Shown here one piece after another: positions 25,708 through 34,564 of a stretch of 64,000 nt of DNA. The DNA is from JAFAGO01 sp031987605 (GTDB taxonomy: Bacteria; Bacteroidota; Bacteroidia; Flavobacteriales; Weeksellaceae). A model generated the notes under the pieces. It was not told the DNA's origin, did no database searches, and saw only the letters and a list, made by a program, of their open reading frames with translations. The position numbers and the translations under genes were made by a program. The DNA lies in the NCBI GenBank assembly GCA_031987605.1, contig DALZZF010000001.1, positions 434,001-498,000 on the forward strand, read 5' to 3'. The number at the start of each line of letters is the position of its first letter. Positions within the stretch are counted from its first letter, which is position 1.

Positions 25708-26376
25708 ATGTCTGGATTCTTTTCATCTACCATTGGTAGAAAGTATGCTATGGCAATATCAGCAATGTTTCTGCTATTGTTTTTAGTAATGCACCTTTCC
25801 GTGAATATGCTGTCGGTTTTTAGTCAGGACGCATTTAATCAGGCCTCTTATTTCATGGGTTACAATCCGCTAATTCAGTTTGCGATGCAGCCCATTTTGA
25901 TTTTTGGTGTGGTATTTCACTTTGTGATGGGTTTTGTTCTGGAAATTAAGAATAATAAAGCCCGTCCGGTAAAATATGCGGTAAATGGTGCTTCGAGCAA
26001 TTCCACATGGATGTCGAGAAATATGATTATTTCTGGTGCCGTTATCCTTGCTTTTCTGGTATTGCATTTTTATGATTTTTGGCTTCATGAGATGGAGTAC
26101 AAATATATTCCGGGAGAAGGCGATCCAAATGATCTCACAAGATTCTGGCACGAACTCCATGCAAAATTTGCTGATTTGTGGAGGGTGATTTTTTATGTGG
26201 TAGCCTTTGTTCTTTTAGGGTTTCACCTTGCTCATGGTTTTCAATCTTCATTTCAGTCTGTTGGGGCAAGACACCCAAAATATACACCAATAATTAAAGC
26301 ATTTGGGAATTGGTACTCAATCCTGATTCCACTTGGTTTTATTTTCATTGCTGTTTATCATTACATAACTCAATAA
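25708..26376 (+). CDS. sdhC: Succinate dehydrogenase cytochrome b subunit
   Basis: The 222-residue, five-helix, single-subunit membrane anchor of the Bacteroidetes (type B) succinate:quinone oxidoreductase. Conserved histidines that ligate the hemes are seen in LVMHLSVNML, VVFHFVMGF, FLVLHFYDFW and GFHLAHGFQSSFQS. The C-terminus is YHYITQ. It anchors SdhA and SdhB to the cytoplasmic face and passes electrons to menaquinone. There is no separate sdhD, as expected for this type. The sdhA start is 13 nt downstream. Confidence 0.95.
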   Translation: MSGFFSSTIGRKYAMAISAMFLLLFLVMHLSVNMLSVFSQDAFNQASYFMGYNPLIQFAMQPILIFGVVFHFVMGFVLEIKNNKARPVKYAVNGASSNSTWMSRNMIISGAVILAFLVLHFYDFWLHEMEYKYIPGEGDPNDLTRFWHELHAKFADLWRVIFYVVAFVLLGFHLAHGFQSSFQSVGARHPKYTPIIKAFGNWYSILIPLGFIFIAVYHYITQ

Positions 26377-26389
26377 TATCTCTATAAAG

Positions 26390-28402
26390 ATGAATACATT
26401 CGATCCAAAAATTCCTGCAGGTCCACTTAAGGATAAATGGAAAAACCATAAAGATCACATGAACCTCGTTGCGCCAAATAACCGCGACAAAATTGATATT
26501 ATTGTTGTGGGGACTGGTTTGGCAGGAGGTGCCGCTGCTGCTACACTGGCAGAACAGGGCTATAATGTGAAAGCGTTTTGTTATCAGGATTCTCCAAGAA
26601 GGGCGCACTCAATCGCAGCTCAGGGAGGAATTAATGCCGCTAAAAATTATCAGGGAGACGGAGATTCTACCTATCGTTTGTTTTATGATACCATAAAAGG
26701 TGGCGATTATCGTGCAAGAGAAGGAAATGTATACAGACTTGCAGAAGTCTCCGCAAATATTATCGACCAATGTGTTTCACAAGGCGTTCCTTTCGGAAGA
26801 GATTATGGCGGCCAGTTGGATAACCGTTCTTTTGGAGGGGTTCAGGTAAAAAGAACATTTTATGCAAAAGGACAAACCGGGCAGCAGTTGCTTTTGGGAG
26901 CTTATTCTGCAATGAGCCGACAGATCGGGAAAGGACGTATAAAAATGTACAACCGTCATGAAATGATGGAGCTGGTAATTGTGGATGGGAAAGCCAGAGG
27001 AATTATCGCAAGAAATTTGGTAACCGGAGAAATAGAAAGACATTCTGCGCATGCGGTGGTAATTGGATCAGGAGGGTATGGAAATGTGTATTTTCTTTCT
27101 ACCAATGCAATGGGATCAAATGTTTCCGCTGCATGGAAAATCCATAAAAAAGGAGCATATTTTGCCAATCCTTGTTATGTTCAGATTCACCCGACTTGTA
27201 TTCCGGTTCACGGAACACAGCAGTCTAAACTTACGTTGATGTCTGAATCTTTAAGAAACTCCGGAAGAATCTGGGTTCCTAAAAAAATAGAAGATGCGGA
27301 AGCCATCCGAGCCGGGAAGTTAAAACCAGAAAGCATTAAAGAAGAAGACCGGGATTATTATCTGGAAAGAAGGTATCCTGCCTTTGGAAACCTTGTTCCA
27401 AGAGATGTTGCTTCCAGAGCGGCAAAAGAAAGATGTGATGCCGGTTATGGAATTGAAAATAATGATACCAAAGAAGGCGTATTCCTTGATTTCTCTACAG
27501 AAATTACCAAAAAGGGGCATGAAACGGCATTAGAAAAGAATATTCACAATCCGACAGACAAGCAAATCTATGATTTAGGAAAAGCTTGGATTGAAGAAAA
27601 ATACGGAAACCTCTTCCAGATGTATGAAAAAATTACAGCGGATGATCCTTATGTAACCCCAATGAAAATTTATCCGGCAGTGCATTACACCATGGGTGGC
27701 GTTTGGGTAGATTATAATCTGATGTCAACCATTGAAGGCTGTTTCGTTATCGGAGAAGCCAATTTCTCGGATCACGGAGCCAACAGGCTTGGAGCTTCTG
27801 CTCTGATGCAGGGATTGGGAGACGGTTATTTCGTTTTACCATATACCATTGCGGATTATCTGTCTGCAGACATCAGAACTGGTAAAATTCCTACGGATAC
27901 AGAGGCTTTCAGTGAAGCGGAGAAAGAAGTTCAGGATAAAATCAAATTCTTTTTAACCAACAACGGAACACATTCAGTGGATTATTTCCACAAAAAACTG
28001 GGACACATTATGTGGAACAAAGTAGGAATGGGAAGAACTCCGGAAGGGTTAAGAGAAGCCATTAAAGAAATAGAAGAAGTTCGCGCCGATTTCTGGAAAG
28101 ATGTAAAAGTTCCGGGAATTGCAGATGGAATGAATAATGAACTTGAAAAAGCATTCCGTGTAGCTGATTTCTTAGAATTAGGACAGCTTATGGCGATTGA
28201 TGCACTGAACCGAAATGAATCTTGTGGAGGGCATTTCCGGGAAGACCATTCCACACCGGACGGAGAAGCCGAAAGAGATGATGTGAATTACAAATATGTT
28301 GCCGCTTGGGAATACAAAGGGCCAGACATTAATAAAGAAGTGGTTCACAAAGAGGATCTGGTTTATGAAAATATCGAAGTGAAAACAAGAAGTTATAAAT
28401 AA
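26390..28402 (+). CDS. sdhA: Succinate dehydrogenase / fumarate reductase flavoprotein subunit
   Basis: The 670-residue catalytic flavoprotein that oxidises succinate to fumarate. The FAD dinucleotide motif VVGTGLAGGAAAATLAEQG is at about residues 40-58. The covalent flavin histidine is in SPRRAHSIAAQGG, and the active-site region shows HPTCIPVHG and the arginine-bearing GANRLGASALMQGLGDGYF. The length and the LERRYPAFGNLVPRDVASRAAKE stretch match type B enzymes. It is part of sdhCAB, linking the TCA cycle to the respiratory chain. Confidence 0.97.
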   Translation: MNTFDPKIPAGPLKDKWKNHKDHMNLVAPNNRDKIDIIVVGTGLAGGAAAATLAEQGYNVKAFCYQDSPRRAHSIAAQGGINAAKNYQGDGDSTYRLFYDTIKGGDYRAREGNVYRLAEVSANIIDQCVSQGVPFGRDYGGQLDNRSFGGVQVKRTFYAKGQTGQQLLLGAYSAMSRQIGKGRIKMYNRHEMMELVIVDGKARGIIARNLVTGEIERHSAHAVVIGSGGYGNVYFLSTNAMGSNVSAAWKIHKKGAYFANPCYVQIHPTCIPVHGTQQSKLTLMSESLRNSGRIWVPKKIEDAEAIRAGKLKPESIKEEDRDYYLERRYPAFGNLVPRDVASRAAKERCDAGYGIENNDTKEGVFLDFSTEITKKGHETALEKNIHNPTDKQIYDLGKAWIEEKYGNLFQMYEKITADDPYVTPMKIYPAVHYTMGGVWVDYNLMSTIEGCFVIGEANFSDHGANRLGASALMQGLGDGYFVLPYTIADYLSADIRTGKIPTDTEAFSEAEKEVQDKIKFFLTNNGTHSVDYFHKKLGHIMWNKVGMGRTPEGLREAIKEIEEVRADFWKDVKVPGIADGMNNELEKAFRVADFLELGQLMAIDALNRNESCGGHFREDHSTPDGEAERDDVNYKYVAAWEYKGPDINKEVVHKEDLVYENIEVKTRSYK

Positions 28403-28423
28403 AATCTCCAAAACAGAAAGAAA

Positions 28424-29191
28424 ATGAGTACAAAAAAAGGACTTAATCTGACTCTGAAAATTTGGAGACAGACCAACCACAAATCAAAAGGACAATTTGA
28501 AATTTATAAAATTTCAGATGTATCCAAAGATTCTTCGTTTTTGGAAATGCTGGACATTCTGAACGAAAATCTGATTAACGAAGGAAAAGAACCAGTGGCT
28601 TTTGATCACGACTGTCGTGAAGGAATTTGCGGAATGTGTTCTTTATACATCAACGGTAGAGCGCACGGTCCGGATACAGGAATTACAACCTGCCAGTTGC
28701 ACATGCGTCATTTCAAAGATGGCGAAACCATTACCATTGAACCTTGGAGAAGTGCTGCTTTTCCGGTAATCAAAGATTTGGTGGTGGACAGAAGCGCATT
28801 CGACAGAGTAATGGCTGCAGGAGGATTTATTTCGGTAAATACTTCCGGAAATACCACTGATGCCAATAGTATTCTGGTTCCGAAAGAAGATGCAGATAAA
28901 GCCATGGATGCAGCAGCATGTATTGGTTGCGGCGCATGTGTTGCTACCTGTAAAAACGGTTCAGCAATGCTTTTTGTCGGTGCAAAAGTGTCGCAATACG
29001 CCTTACTTCCTCAGGGAAAAATTGAAGCCACAAGAAGAGTGCTGAATATGGTAAAAGCTATGGATGAAGAAGGTTTTGGAAACTGTTCCAACACCGGAGC
29101 CTGCGAAGTAGAGTGTCCTAAAGGAATTTCTCTTGAAAATATAGCCAGAATGAACCGCGAATTTTTCGTGGCAAGTGCAGAAACAAAATAA
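28424..29191 (+). CDS. sdhB: Succinate dehydrogenase iron-sulfur subunit
   Basis: A 255-residue electron-transfer subunit. The 2Fe-2S plant-type ferredoxin cluster is bound by CREGICGMC and a distal cysteine in ITTCQLHM. The 4Fe-4S cluster is bound by CIGCGACVATCKNG. The third cluster has CSNTGACEVECPKG. This order and spacing is standard for SdhB. A GC-rich hairpin terminator closes the operon. Confidence 0.97.
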   Translation: MSTKKGLNLTLKIWRQTNHKSKGQFEIYKISDVSKDSSFLEMLDILNENLINEGKEPVAFDHDCREGICGMCSLYINGRAHGPDTGITTCQLHMRHFKDGETITIEPWRSAAFPVIKDLVVDRSAFDRVMAAGGFISVNTSGNTTDANSILVPKEDADKAMDAAACIGCGACVATCKNGSAMLFVGAKVSQYALLPQGKIEATRRVLNMVKAMDEEGFGNCSNTGACEVECPKGISLENIARMNREFFVASAETK

Positions 29192-29214
29192 TGTTATTTT
29201 AAATAGTGAAGTTT

Positions 29215-29240
29215 GCCCTCAAAATTTGGGGGCTTTTTTT
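29215..29240 (+). terminator. Terminator of sdhCAB
   Basis: GCCCTCAAA pairs with TTTGGGGGC (one G-U) around ATT or less, followed by seven T. Confidence 0.85.
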
Positions 29241-29296
29241 GTTGTTAAATCTTTCACAATTTGAGGATTAATGCCGCAGGAATAAATTAAAAAGAT

Positions 29297-29304
29297 TATT
29301 TTTG
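29297..29304 (+). promoter_or_regulatory. -7 box of the thioredoxin-fold lipoprotein gene
   Basis: TATTTTTG followed by C matches TAnnTTTGC and lies 22 nt before the ATG at 29327. Confidence 0.6.
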
Positions 29305-29326
29305 CGCACAAATTTATGAACGAATT

Positions 29327-30856
29327 ATGAAGAAATTTTTCTTGCTGCTTTTGTTGGCAGTTTTTGCAGTTTCCTGCTCTAAAAAAGTTGATGTAGAAGG
29401 TAAAATCAGCGGAGGTTCACCATTGGAAAGAATTGAATTTATTGATGCTTCCGGTGTGGCAACTTTGCCCTTGGTCAATTTTGGAACCGACAAATCGGGG
29501 AATTTCAAAGGAAGTTTTGAAGTACCCAAAAACGGAATGTATTTAATGACTTATGGTCCCAACAAATACATGGTTTACCTTAAAGGCGGACAGAAATTAC
29601 AGTTTTCTGCAAATGCCATGAATTTTACAGAAACGCTTCAGTTTCAGGGAGACGTAAAGAAGAATAATGATTTCCTGAAAAATGTAGACAAGAAAATCGG
29701 AGAATACGGGTCTACGCTGAATATGCAGAAAATGATGAGCTCTGATGAAGAACCTTTTCTGAAAGAAGTTCAGAAAATTAAAGAAAAGTTGTACGCCATT
29801 TTGGATGAAAGTGCAAAAGGATCAGGCGCTGACGGTGATGTTATCCGGTACAAAAAAGATGAAGCAAATGCAGGAGTTTTAGGAATTTTAAGTCAGTATT
29901 CTCAAAACCATTCTGCAATGGTACAGAATCCGAATTTTAAAGTTTCTAAAAAATTCTATGATTATGAAGCCGAACTCACCAAAGACAACGATCGTATGGT
30001 GAAAGAAATGCCACTTTACAGAAATTATATTCTCAGCAAACTTTCTTCAGACTACGGAACATACGCGCAAAATCATCAGCAGAAAGAAAACGATGCCACC
30101 AATTCCGATTTATTTGCGAAATTTTTAGATACCAGAAAAGACCTTTCCCAAATTACAAAAGACTATCTTCTTGCATTTGTGATGAGTCAGTTTGATGTTT
30201 CACCAAACATGAAAGAAGGTTCAAAAATAAAACTGCAGAAACTGGTAGATGAAAAAATAAAAGACAAAACCGTGAAAGAAGACATGAAACGCGTTTTGTT
30301 TGCACTCGGAGGTCCGGATAAAGGCAAAAAGTTTGAAGGGAATCTTATAAATCAGGATGGAAAAACATTTTCTATTGATGAAGTGAAAGGTAAACCGACG
30401 GCAGTCATTTTTTATGCTTCCTACAATCCTTATATTGCAGAAGCAACGGTGCCTGTAGTGAAAGAAATAATAAAATTCTATGGTTCAAAAATGAATTTTG
30501 TATTGGTAAATCTGGATGATACAAAAGACCAGTTCATCAAAACCAGCAATGCGATGTTTAAAGGTGTAACTGCGAAAAATGTATATGCAGAAGGAGGAAT
30601 CAATTCTAAATTTGCAAAAGATTGGGAAATCTATTCTTTCAAAATGCCCGGAATGTTGATCCTTGATAAAGACGGAAAAACACAAAGTCCGTATTACTTC
30701 AGCATTACCGGTAATAATATTCAGTTGTTTACCGATCTTGATCGGATTACCGGTTTGAAAGCGCCATCTGCAGCACCAGCTGCAACGCTGCAAAATGATC
30801 TTTTTGTTCCGAGCCAGACAGAAGCTCCAAAACCAGAAACTCAGGGTACAAAATAA
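29327..30856 (+). CDS. Lipoprotein with DUF4369-like N-terminus and thioredoxin-like domain lacking the CxxC
   Basis: A 509-residue lipoprotein. The signal peptide ends AVSC, followed by SKKVDVEGKISGG. Residues about 20-115 have the beta-rich layout of DUF4369 domains found before bacteroidal thiol-disulfide proteins (KVDVEGKI, GVATLPLVNF, GNFKGSFEVP). A long helical middle follows. From about residue 340 there is a TlpA/AhpC-type thioredoxin fold: INQDGKTFSIDEVKGKPTAV, then FYASYNPYIAEATVPV, where active members have WCxxC. Both redox cysteines are therefore absent. The C-terminus is Ala/Pro-rich (APSAAPAATLQ). It is probably outer-membrane attached; a redox role is unlikely. Confidence 0.75.
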   Translation: MKKFFLLLLLAVFAVSCSKKVDVEGKISGGSPLERIEFIDASGVATLPLVNFGTDKSGNFKGSFEVPKNGMYLMTYGPNKYMVYLKGGQKLQFSANAMNFTETLQFQGDVKKNNDFLKNVDKKIGEYGSTLNMQKMMSSDEEPFLKEVQKIKEKLYAILDESAKGSGADGDVIRYKKDEANAGVLGILSQYSQNHSAMVQNPNFKVSKKFYDYEAELTKDNDRMVKEMPLYRNYILSKLSSDYGTYAQNHQQKENDATNSDLFAKFLDTRKDLSQITKDYLLAFVMSQFDVSPNMKEGSKIKLQKLVDEKIKDKTVKEDMKRVLFALGGPDKGKKFEGNLINQDGKTFSIDEVKGKPTAVIFYASYNPYIAEATVPVVKEIIKFYGSKMNFVLVNLDDTKDQFIKTSNAMFKGVTAKNVYAEGGINSKFAKDWEIYSFKMPGMLILDKDGKTQSPYYFSITGNNIQLFTDLDRITGLKAPSAAPAATLQNDLFVPSQTEAPKPETQGTK

Positions 30857-30875
30857 TTATTGAACAATATAATTA

Positions 30876-31064
30876 GAGCCTGTTTAAATTTTATTGCTAA
30901 AAATTTTTATAGGGATTTTGAGATGAATTTTTTGCTTCATGTTTGCAGATTTAGCGGGCTAAATCAAAAATAAGAAGTAGAAAATACGCTCAAAAGAGCA
31001 TCAAAATTTAGCAAAGATGATTTCTGAGGCCGTAAAAAATTTCGGTAAAATTTTAAACAGGCTC
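30876..31064. mobile_element. MITE-like non-coding element with terminal inverted repeats
   Basis: The left end GAGCCTGTTTAAATTTTA and the right end TAAAATTTTAAACAGGCTC are inverted copies (13 bp exact, then one A/T-run indel). TA flanks both ends, as in a TA target duplication. The 189-bp interior has no ORF of note but contains the perfect hairpin GATTTAGC-GG-GCTAAATC at 30948-30965. It lies between the lipoprotein stop and what looks like that gene's own terminator, so it probably inserted into the 3' untranslated region. It fills most of the 325-nt gap before rlmD. Confidence 0.7.
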
Positions 31065-31065
31065 T

Positions 31066-31098
31066 AAAGCCTTGTCGTAAATTGGCAGGGCTTTTTTT
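31066..31098 (+). terminator. Terminator, probably of the lipoprotein gene at 29327
   Basis: AAAGCCTTG pairs with CAGGGCTTT (9 bp, one G-U) around an 11-nt loop, followed by TTTTTTT. It begins 2 nt beyond the MITE-like element, suggesting that element separated it from its gene. Confidence 0.75.
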
Positions 31099-31181
31099 AT
31101 TCCGGTTGTTGTATTCATCATCATTTAAAATATACTTATTTTTAAATTAGGGATTCAAAAAACAACGAATCCGAAGTGCGT

Positions 31182-32591
31182 ATGAAAAAAAAGAAAAACA
31201 TCACCCTTGAAAATATAAAACTCCTTTCCGCAGGAGCAAAAGGAGTTGCCGTAGGCAAAACAGAAGAAGGCAAAACCGTATTTGTTTCCGGAGCCGTTCC
31301 CGGCGATGTGGTGAATGCACGGGTGAAAAAATCAAAATCAAGGTATGTGGAAGCCGAAGTTTTGGAAATTCTGGAACCTTCTCCTTTTCGTGTAGATCCG
31401 GTTTGCATGCATTTTGGCGTTTGTGGTGGCTGCAAATGGCAGAATCTGAGCTATGAAAAACAACTGGATTTCAAGCAGGATGAAGTCTACAACAATATCC
31501 GCAGAATCGGCGGTATTGAAAACTTTGAAACCCTGCCGATTTTAGGTTCAGCACAACAGTATTACTACCGCAACAAAATGGAATTTTCCTTTTCCAATGC
31601 ACGTTGGCTGACTTTGGGTGAAGTAAGTTCCGAAAGCCAGATTGATGACCGCAATGCACTCGGTTTTCATATTCCCGGAATGTGGAGCAAAATTCTGGAT
31701 TTAAAAGAATGTTTCCTTCAGGAAGATCCGTCAAATGCGATTCGTCTTGAAGTGAAAGCGTATGCCGAAAAACTGGGGCTCGATTTTTTTGATGTACGAA
31801 ATCAGGAAGGATTTTTGAGAACGTTGATGATGAGGCAGAATTCAAAGGGAGAATGGATGGTTTTGTTTCAATTGTTCAGAGAAGAAAAAGAAAACAGGGA
31901 GTTATTATTCAACCATTTACTTCAGAAATTTCCTCAGATCAAAACCCTGGTGTACGCCATTAATCCAAAACCCAATGATTCCATTTACGATTTGGAGGTA
32001 GAAACCTATTCCGGTGATGGATTTCTCATGGAAGAAATGGATGGGCTTCAATTTAAAATAGGACCGAAATCCTTCTTTCAAACCAATTATCACCAAGCCT
32101 TGGAGTTGTACCGGAAAACTTTGGAATTTGCGGATTTAAAAGGGAACGAAACCGTATATGATTTGTATACCGGAACCGGAACCATTGCGCAATATGTAGC
32201 CAGAAAAGCAAAACAGGTTATCGGGATTGAATCCGTTCCGGAAGCCATTGATGCCGCTATCGAACACGCCAAAATTAACGGTCTGGAAAACTGCACTTTT
32301 TATTGCGGAGACATGAAAGAAGTTTTCACCGAAGAATTTCTGCAGAATCATCCCAAAGCCGATGTTTTGATTACCGATCCGCCAAGAGACGGAATGCACC
32401 AGAAAGTGGTGGAACAGATTCTGAAACTCGCTCCCGAAAAAATCGTGTATGTGAGCTGCAATTCGGCAACGCAGGCAAGAGATCTGGCATTGATGAAAGA
32501 GCAATATCGAGTGGTGAAAATTTTGCCGGTGGATATGTTTCCGCAAACGCATCATGTAGAAAATATTGCGCTTTTGGAAAGGATTGACTAA
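31182..32591 (+). CDS. rlmD: 23S rRNA (uracil(1939)-C(5))-methyltransferase RlmD
   Basis: A 469-residue RNA m5U methyltransferase. A basic N-terminus leads to a TRAM RNA-binding domain (residues about 8-65, with GAKGVAVGKTEEGKTVFV). A 4Fe-4S site follows with CMHFGVCGGCKW and a later cysteine in KECFLQ. The SAM-binding region is LYTGTGTIAQYVA and IGIESVPEAIDAA. The motif DPPRDGMHQ leads to the catalytic cysteine in YVSCNSATQARDL. ATG at 31182 is preferred; a GTG two codons upstream is possible. RlmD, rather than RlmC or TrmA, follows from the iron-sulfur cysteines and length but the paralogues are close. Confidence 0.9.
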   Translation: MKKKKNITLENIKLLSAGAKGVAVGKTEEGKTVFVSGAVPGDVVNARVKKSKSRYVEAEVLEILEPSPFRVDPVCMHFGVCGGCKWQNLSYEKQLDFKQDEVYNNIRRIGGIENFETLPILGSAQQYYYRNKMEFSFSNARWLTLGEVSSESQIDDRNALGFHIPGMWSKILDLKECFLQEDPSNAIRLEVKAYAEKLGLDFFDVRNQEGFLRTLMMRQNSKGEWMVLFQLFREEKENRELLFNHLLQKFPQIKTLVYAINPKPNDSIYDLEVETYSGDGFLMEEMDGLQFKIGPKSFFQTNYHQALELYRKTLEFADLKGNETVYDLYTGTGTIAQYVARKAKQVIGIESVPEAIDAAIEHAKINGLENCTFYCGDMKEVFTEEFLQNHPKADVLITDPPRDGMHQKVVEQILKLAPEKIVYVSCNSATQARDLALMKEQYRVVKILPVDMFPQTHHVENIALLERID

Positions 32592-32603
32592 TTTTACCCT
32601 GTT

Positions 32604-33080
32604 ATGAAAATATTTTCGGTTGTTGCACTGTTTTTAGTCATTGGTTTTGTAGCGGTTTCCTGCTCCAATGATGATGATATTTGTACCAGTGGAGAAGCCA
32701 CGCCGCGTTTGAAAATAAAATTCAGAACCACGGAAGGCAAAGTAAAAACGTTGGATTCGTTGTATCTGAATGTAAAATATGATACCGGCGAGAAAACCGT
32801 AATCAAAGCGGCAAAAGTTGATTCTGTTCTCATTCCTTTGCGTGTGGATGAGCAGCTTTTTACGGAAATATCAGTACGCTTAACCAAAACCGGATCCGCC
32901 TCCAAAATCAAGGTAAATTACACCACGGAATCCGAATATGTTTCTCCGGCTTGCGGAATCAAAAGGCTCTATAAAAATTTTGATCCTGTTCTTGAAAATA
33001 CCAATCCTGTGGTGGAAATCATCAAATCTCAAAATGAAATCATCAATGAAGAGAAGACTCATCTTTACCTTGTTTTTTAG
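32604..33080 (+). CDS. DUF6452 family lipoprotein
   Basis: A 158-residue lipoprotein. The signal peptide ends AVSC, followed by SNDDDICTSGEATPR. The mature part is beta-rich and includes LDSLYLNVKYDTGEKTVIK and the paired cysteine in EYVSPACGIKRLYKNF. I recognise this as the DUF6452 family, which in flavobacteria sits between rlmD and a DUF6048 gene. It begins 12 nt after rlmD, and its end overlaps the next gene by 35 nt. Its function is unknown; outer-membrane attachment is inferred from the lipobox. Confidence 0.8.
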   Translation: MKIFSVVALFLVIGFVAVSCSNDDDICTSGEATPRLKIKFRTTEGKVKTLDSLYLNVKYDTGEKTVIKAAKVDSVLIPLRVDEQLFTEISVRLTKTGSASKIKVNYTTESEYVSPACGIKRLYKNFDPVLENTNPVVEIIKSQNEIINEEKTHLYLVF

Positions 33081-33702
33081 TGCTTTTTTTGGGATTTTTT
33101 TTGGTCAGAAAACTGATTCTCTGAAAAGCAAGATTCCTTATAAACCCAATTTTATGGTGGGTTTTGATCTTTTAAATTCGGGTGTTTCTTTCTTTTCAGA
33201 CCGAAAAGTGTATCAGGGTTTTATTTCTTCGGAAATCAAAAAAAATCTGCATGCCGTTGCAGAAATTGGCGTGGAAAAAAATATTTACGAAAAGAATAAT
33301 TACGATGCGGAAGCCAGTGGCGTTTTCCTGAAATTAGGATCTTTTTATATGTTGGTCTCTGATCGCGAAAACCGTTTTGACGGATTTTATGCAGGCGGAA
33401 AAATAGCAGCTTCCAAATATAATCAGGAATATTTTGCAGTTCCGATACGGGGTTTTGAAGGTGGAGACTATACCGAAACATTTCCCAAATCTTCGCAAAC
33501 TTCATTTTGGCTGGAAGGAAATATTGGCGGAAGAGTGCAATTATTCAACTCCAATTTTTATATTGATGTTAATGCACAGCCAAGATATTTGATTTATACC
33601 ACAAAGCAGGATGATATTTATCCTATGATTGTTCCCGGATTTGGGAGGAGTTCCACGAAGTTTAATTTAGGATTTGCCTGGAATATCGCGTATAAATTCT
33701 GA
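33046..33702 (+). CDS. DUF6048 family putative outer membrane protein
   Basis: A protein of 218 residues when started at ATG 33046 (MKRRLIFTLFFSAFFGIFFG, a signal peptide followed by QKTDSL). The ATG at 33034 is a second option, and an earlier frame start at 32938 would bury the signal peptide. The mature part has alternating aromatic beta strands (FMVGFDLLNSGVSFF, FDGFYAGGKIAASKYN, FWLEGNIGGRVQLF) and ends FAWNIAYKF, the terminal-aromatic pattern of an outer-membrane beta-barrel. Its overlap with the DUF6452 lipoprotein gene implies coupled translation and a shared role. Confidence 0.8.
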   Translation: MKRRLIFTLFFSAFFGIFFGQKTDSLKSKIPYKPNFMVGFDLLNSGVSFFSDRKVYQGFISSEIKKNLHAVAEIGVEKNIYEKNNYDAEASGVFLKLGSFYMLVSDRENRFDGFYAGGKIAASKYNQEYFAVPIRGFEGGDYTETFPKSSQTSFWLEGNIGGRVQLFNSNFYIDVNAQPRYLIYTTKQDDIYPMIVPGFGRSSTKFNLGFAWNIAYKF

Positions 33703-33744
33703 TTTCTCTGATTTTATTTTTGAGTTAAAATGCAGAGGCAGCCG

Positions 33745-34383
33745 TCAGTCTATATCTTTTTTTATTTTCTCAAGCGTTTGCATGGTTGCTTTCTGTAAAT
33801 CTTCAAGATTTGTATTATTATAAATAATGTAATTGGCAAGCCTGCATTTATCTTTTTCGGGCATTTGATTTTTCATAATGGCTTCAATTTCGCGGTAGGT
33901 TTTGCCATCACGATCCATCACTCTTTTCATTCGGAAATGCTCATCCGCAGTTACCAGAACAGATTTTGCACATTCCAGATAGAGTTTAAGTTCGAAAAGC
34001 AGAGCGGTTTCTTTAAAAACAAAAGATGTTTTTTGCTGCGGAACCCATTGTTCGAAATCTTCCCGAACAGCGGGATGAATGGTTTCATTCAGTTTTTTTA
34101 GGAGATCTTCGTTGTTGAAGACTTTTTCACTTACATATTTCCGGTTGTATTGCCCGTTTTCATCGTATGCATTTTCACCCAATATGCTTTTGATGTGTTC
34201 TTTTAAAAAATTGTTTTCGTTCACAATTTCTTTTGCCCGGATATCCGAATAATATACAGAATAGCCCAAATCTTCAATAAATGCGGCTACAGTGGATTTT
34301 CCGGAACCGATTCCTCCGGTTAATCCGATAATCTTCGGCTCGGGTTCAGGTTGTTCTGAATCATTCAGGACTTGATCTTCCAT
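33745..34383 (-). CDS. coaE: Dephospho-CoA kinase
   Basis: The last step of coenzyme A synthesis: ATP-dependent 3'-phosphorylation of dephospho-CoA. The P-loop GLTGGIGSGKSTVAAF is near residue 20, followed by YYSDIRAKEIV, the lid/CoA-binding region NETIHPAVREDFEQW, and the base-binding part ETALLFELKLYLECAKSVLV. The ATG at 34383 gives 212 residues; a TTG at 34395 would add four. The acidic 15-residue N-terminal extension before the fold is slightly unusual. A TAnnTTTG box lies 21 nt upstream. Confidence 0.93.
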   Translation of the reverse strand: MEDQVLNDSEQPEPEPKIIGLTGGIGSGKSTVAAFIEDLGYSVYYSDIRAKEIVNENNFLKEHIKSILGENAYDENGQYNRKYVSEKVFNNEDLLKKLNETIHPAVREDFEQWVPQQKTSFVFKETALLFELKLYLECAKSVLVTADEHFRMKRVMDRDGKTYREIEAIMKNQMPEKDKCRLANYIIYNNTNLEDLQKATMQTLEKIKKDID

Positions 34384-34403
34384 AATTTTTTTCAATGAAT
34401 CTT

Positions 34404-34411
34404 CAAATATA
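34404..34411 (-). promoter_or_regulatory. -7 box of coaE
   Basis: The minus strand reads TATATTTG, matching TAnnTTTG, 20 nt before the ATG at 34383. Confidence 0.5.
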
Positions 34412-34564
34412 CTATAAAATAAATTTCTACCGGTTGTGCATTTAGAATTAAAAGATTTAAAACGCTTATTTTCAATTGATTGTATTCTTTTGAAACAAAC
34501 ATTATGAAATGAAAAAATACAGAAAAGACTATTTTAATTCTTTTCGCTAAAATTTAAACAGTTT

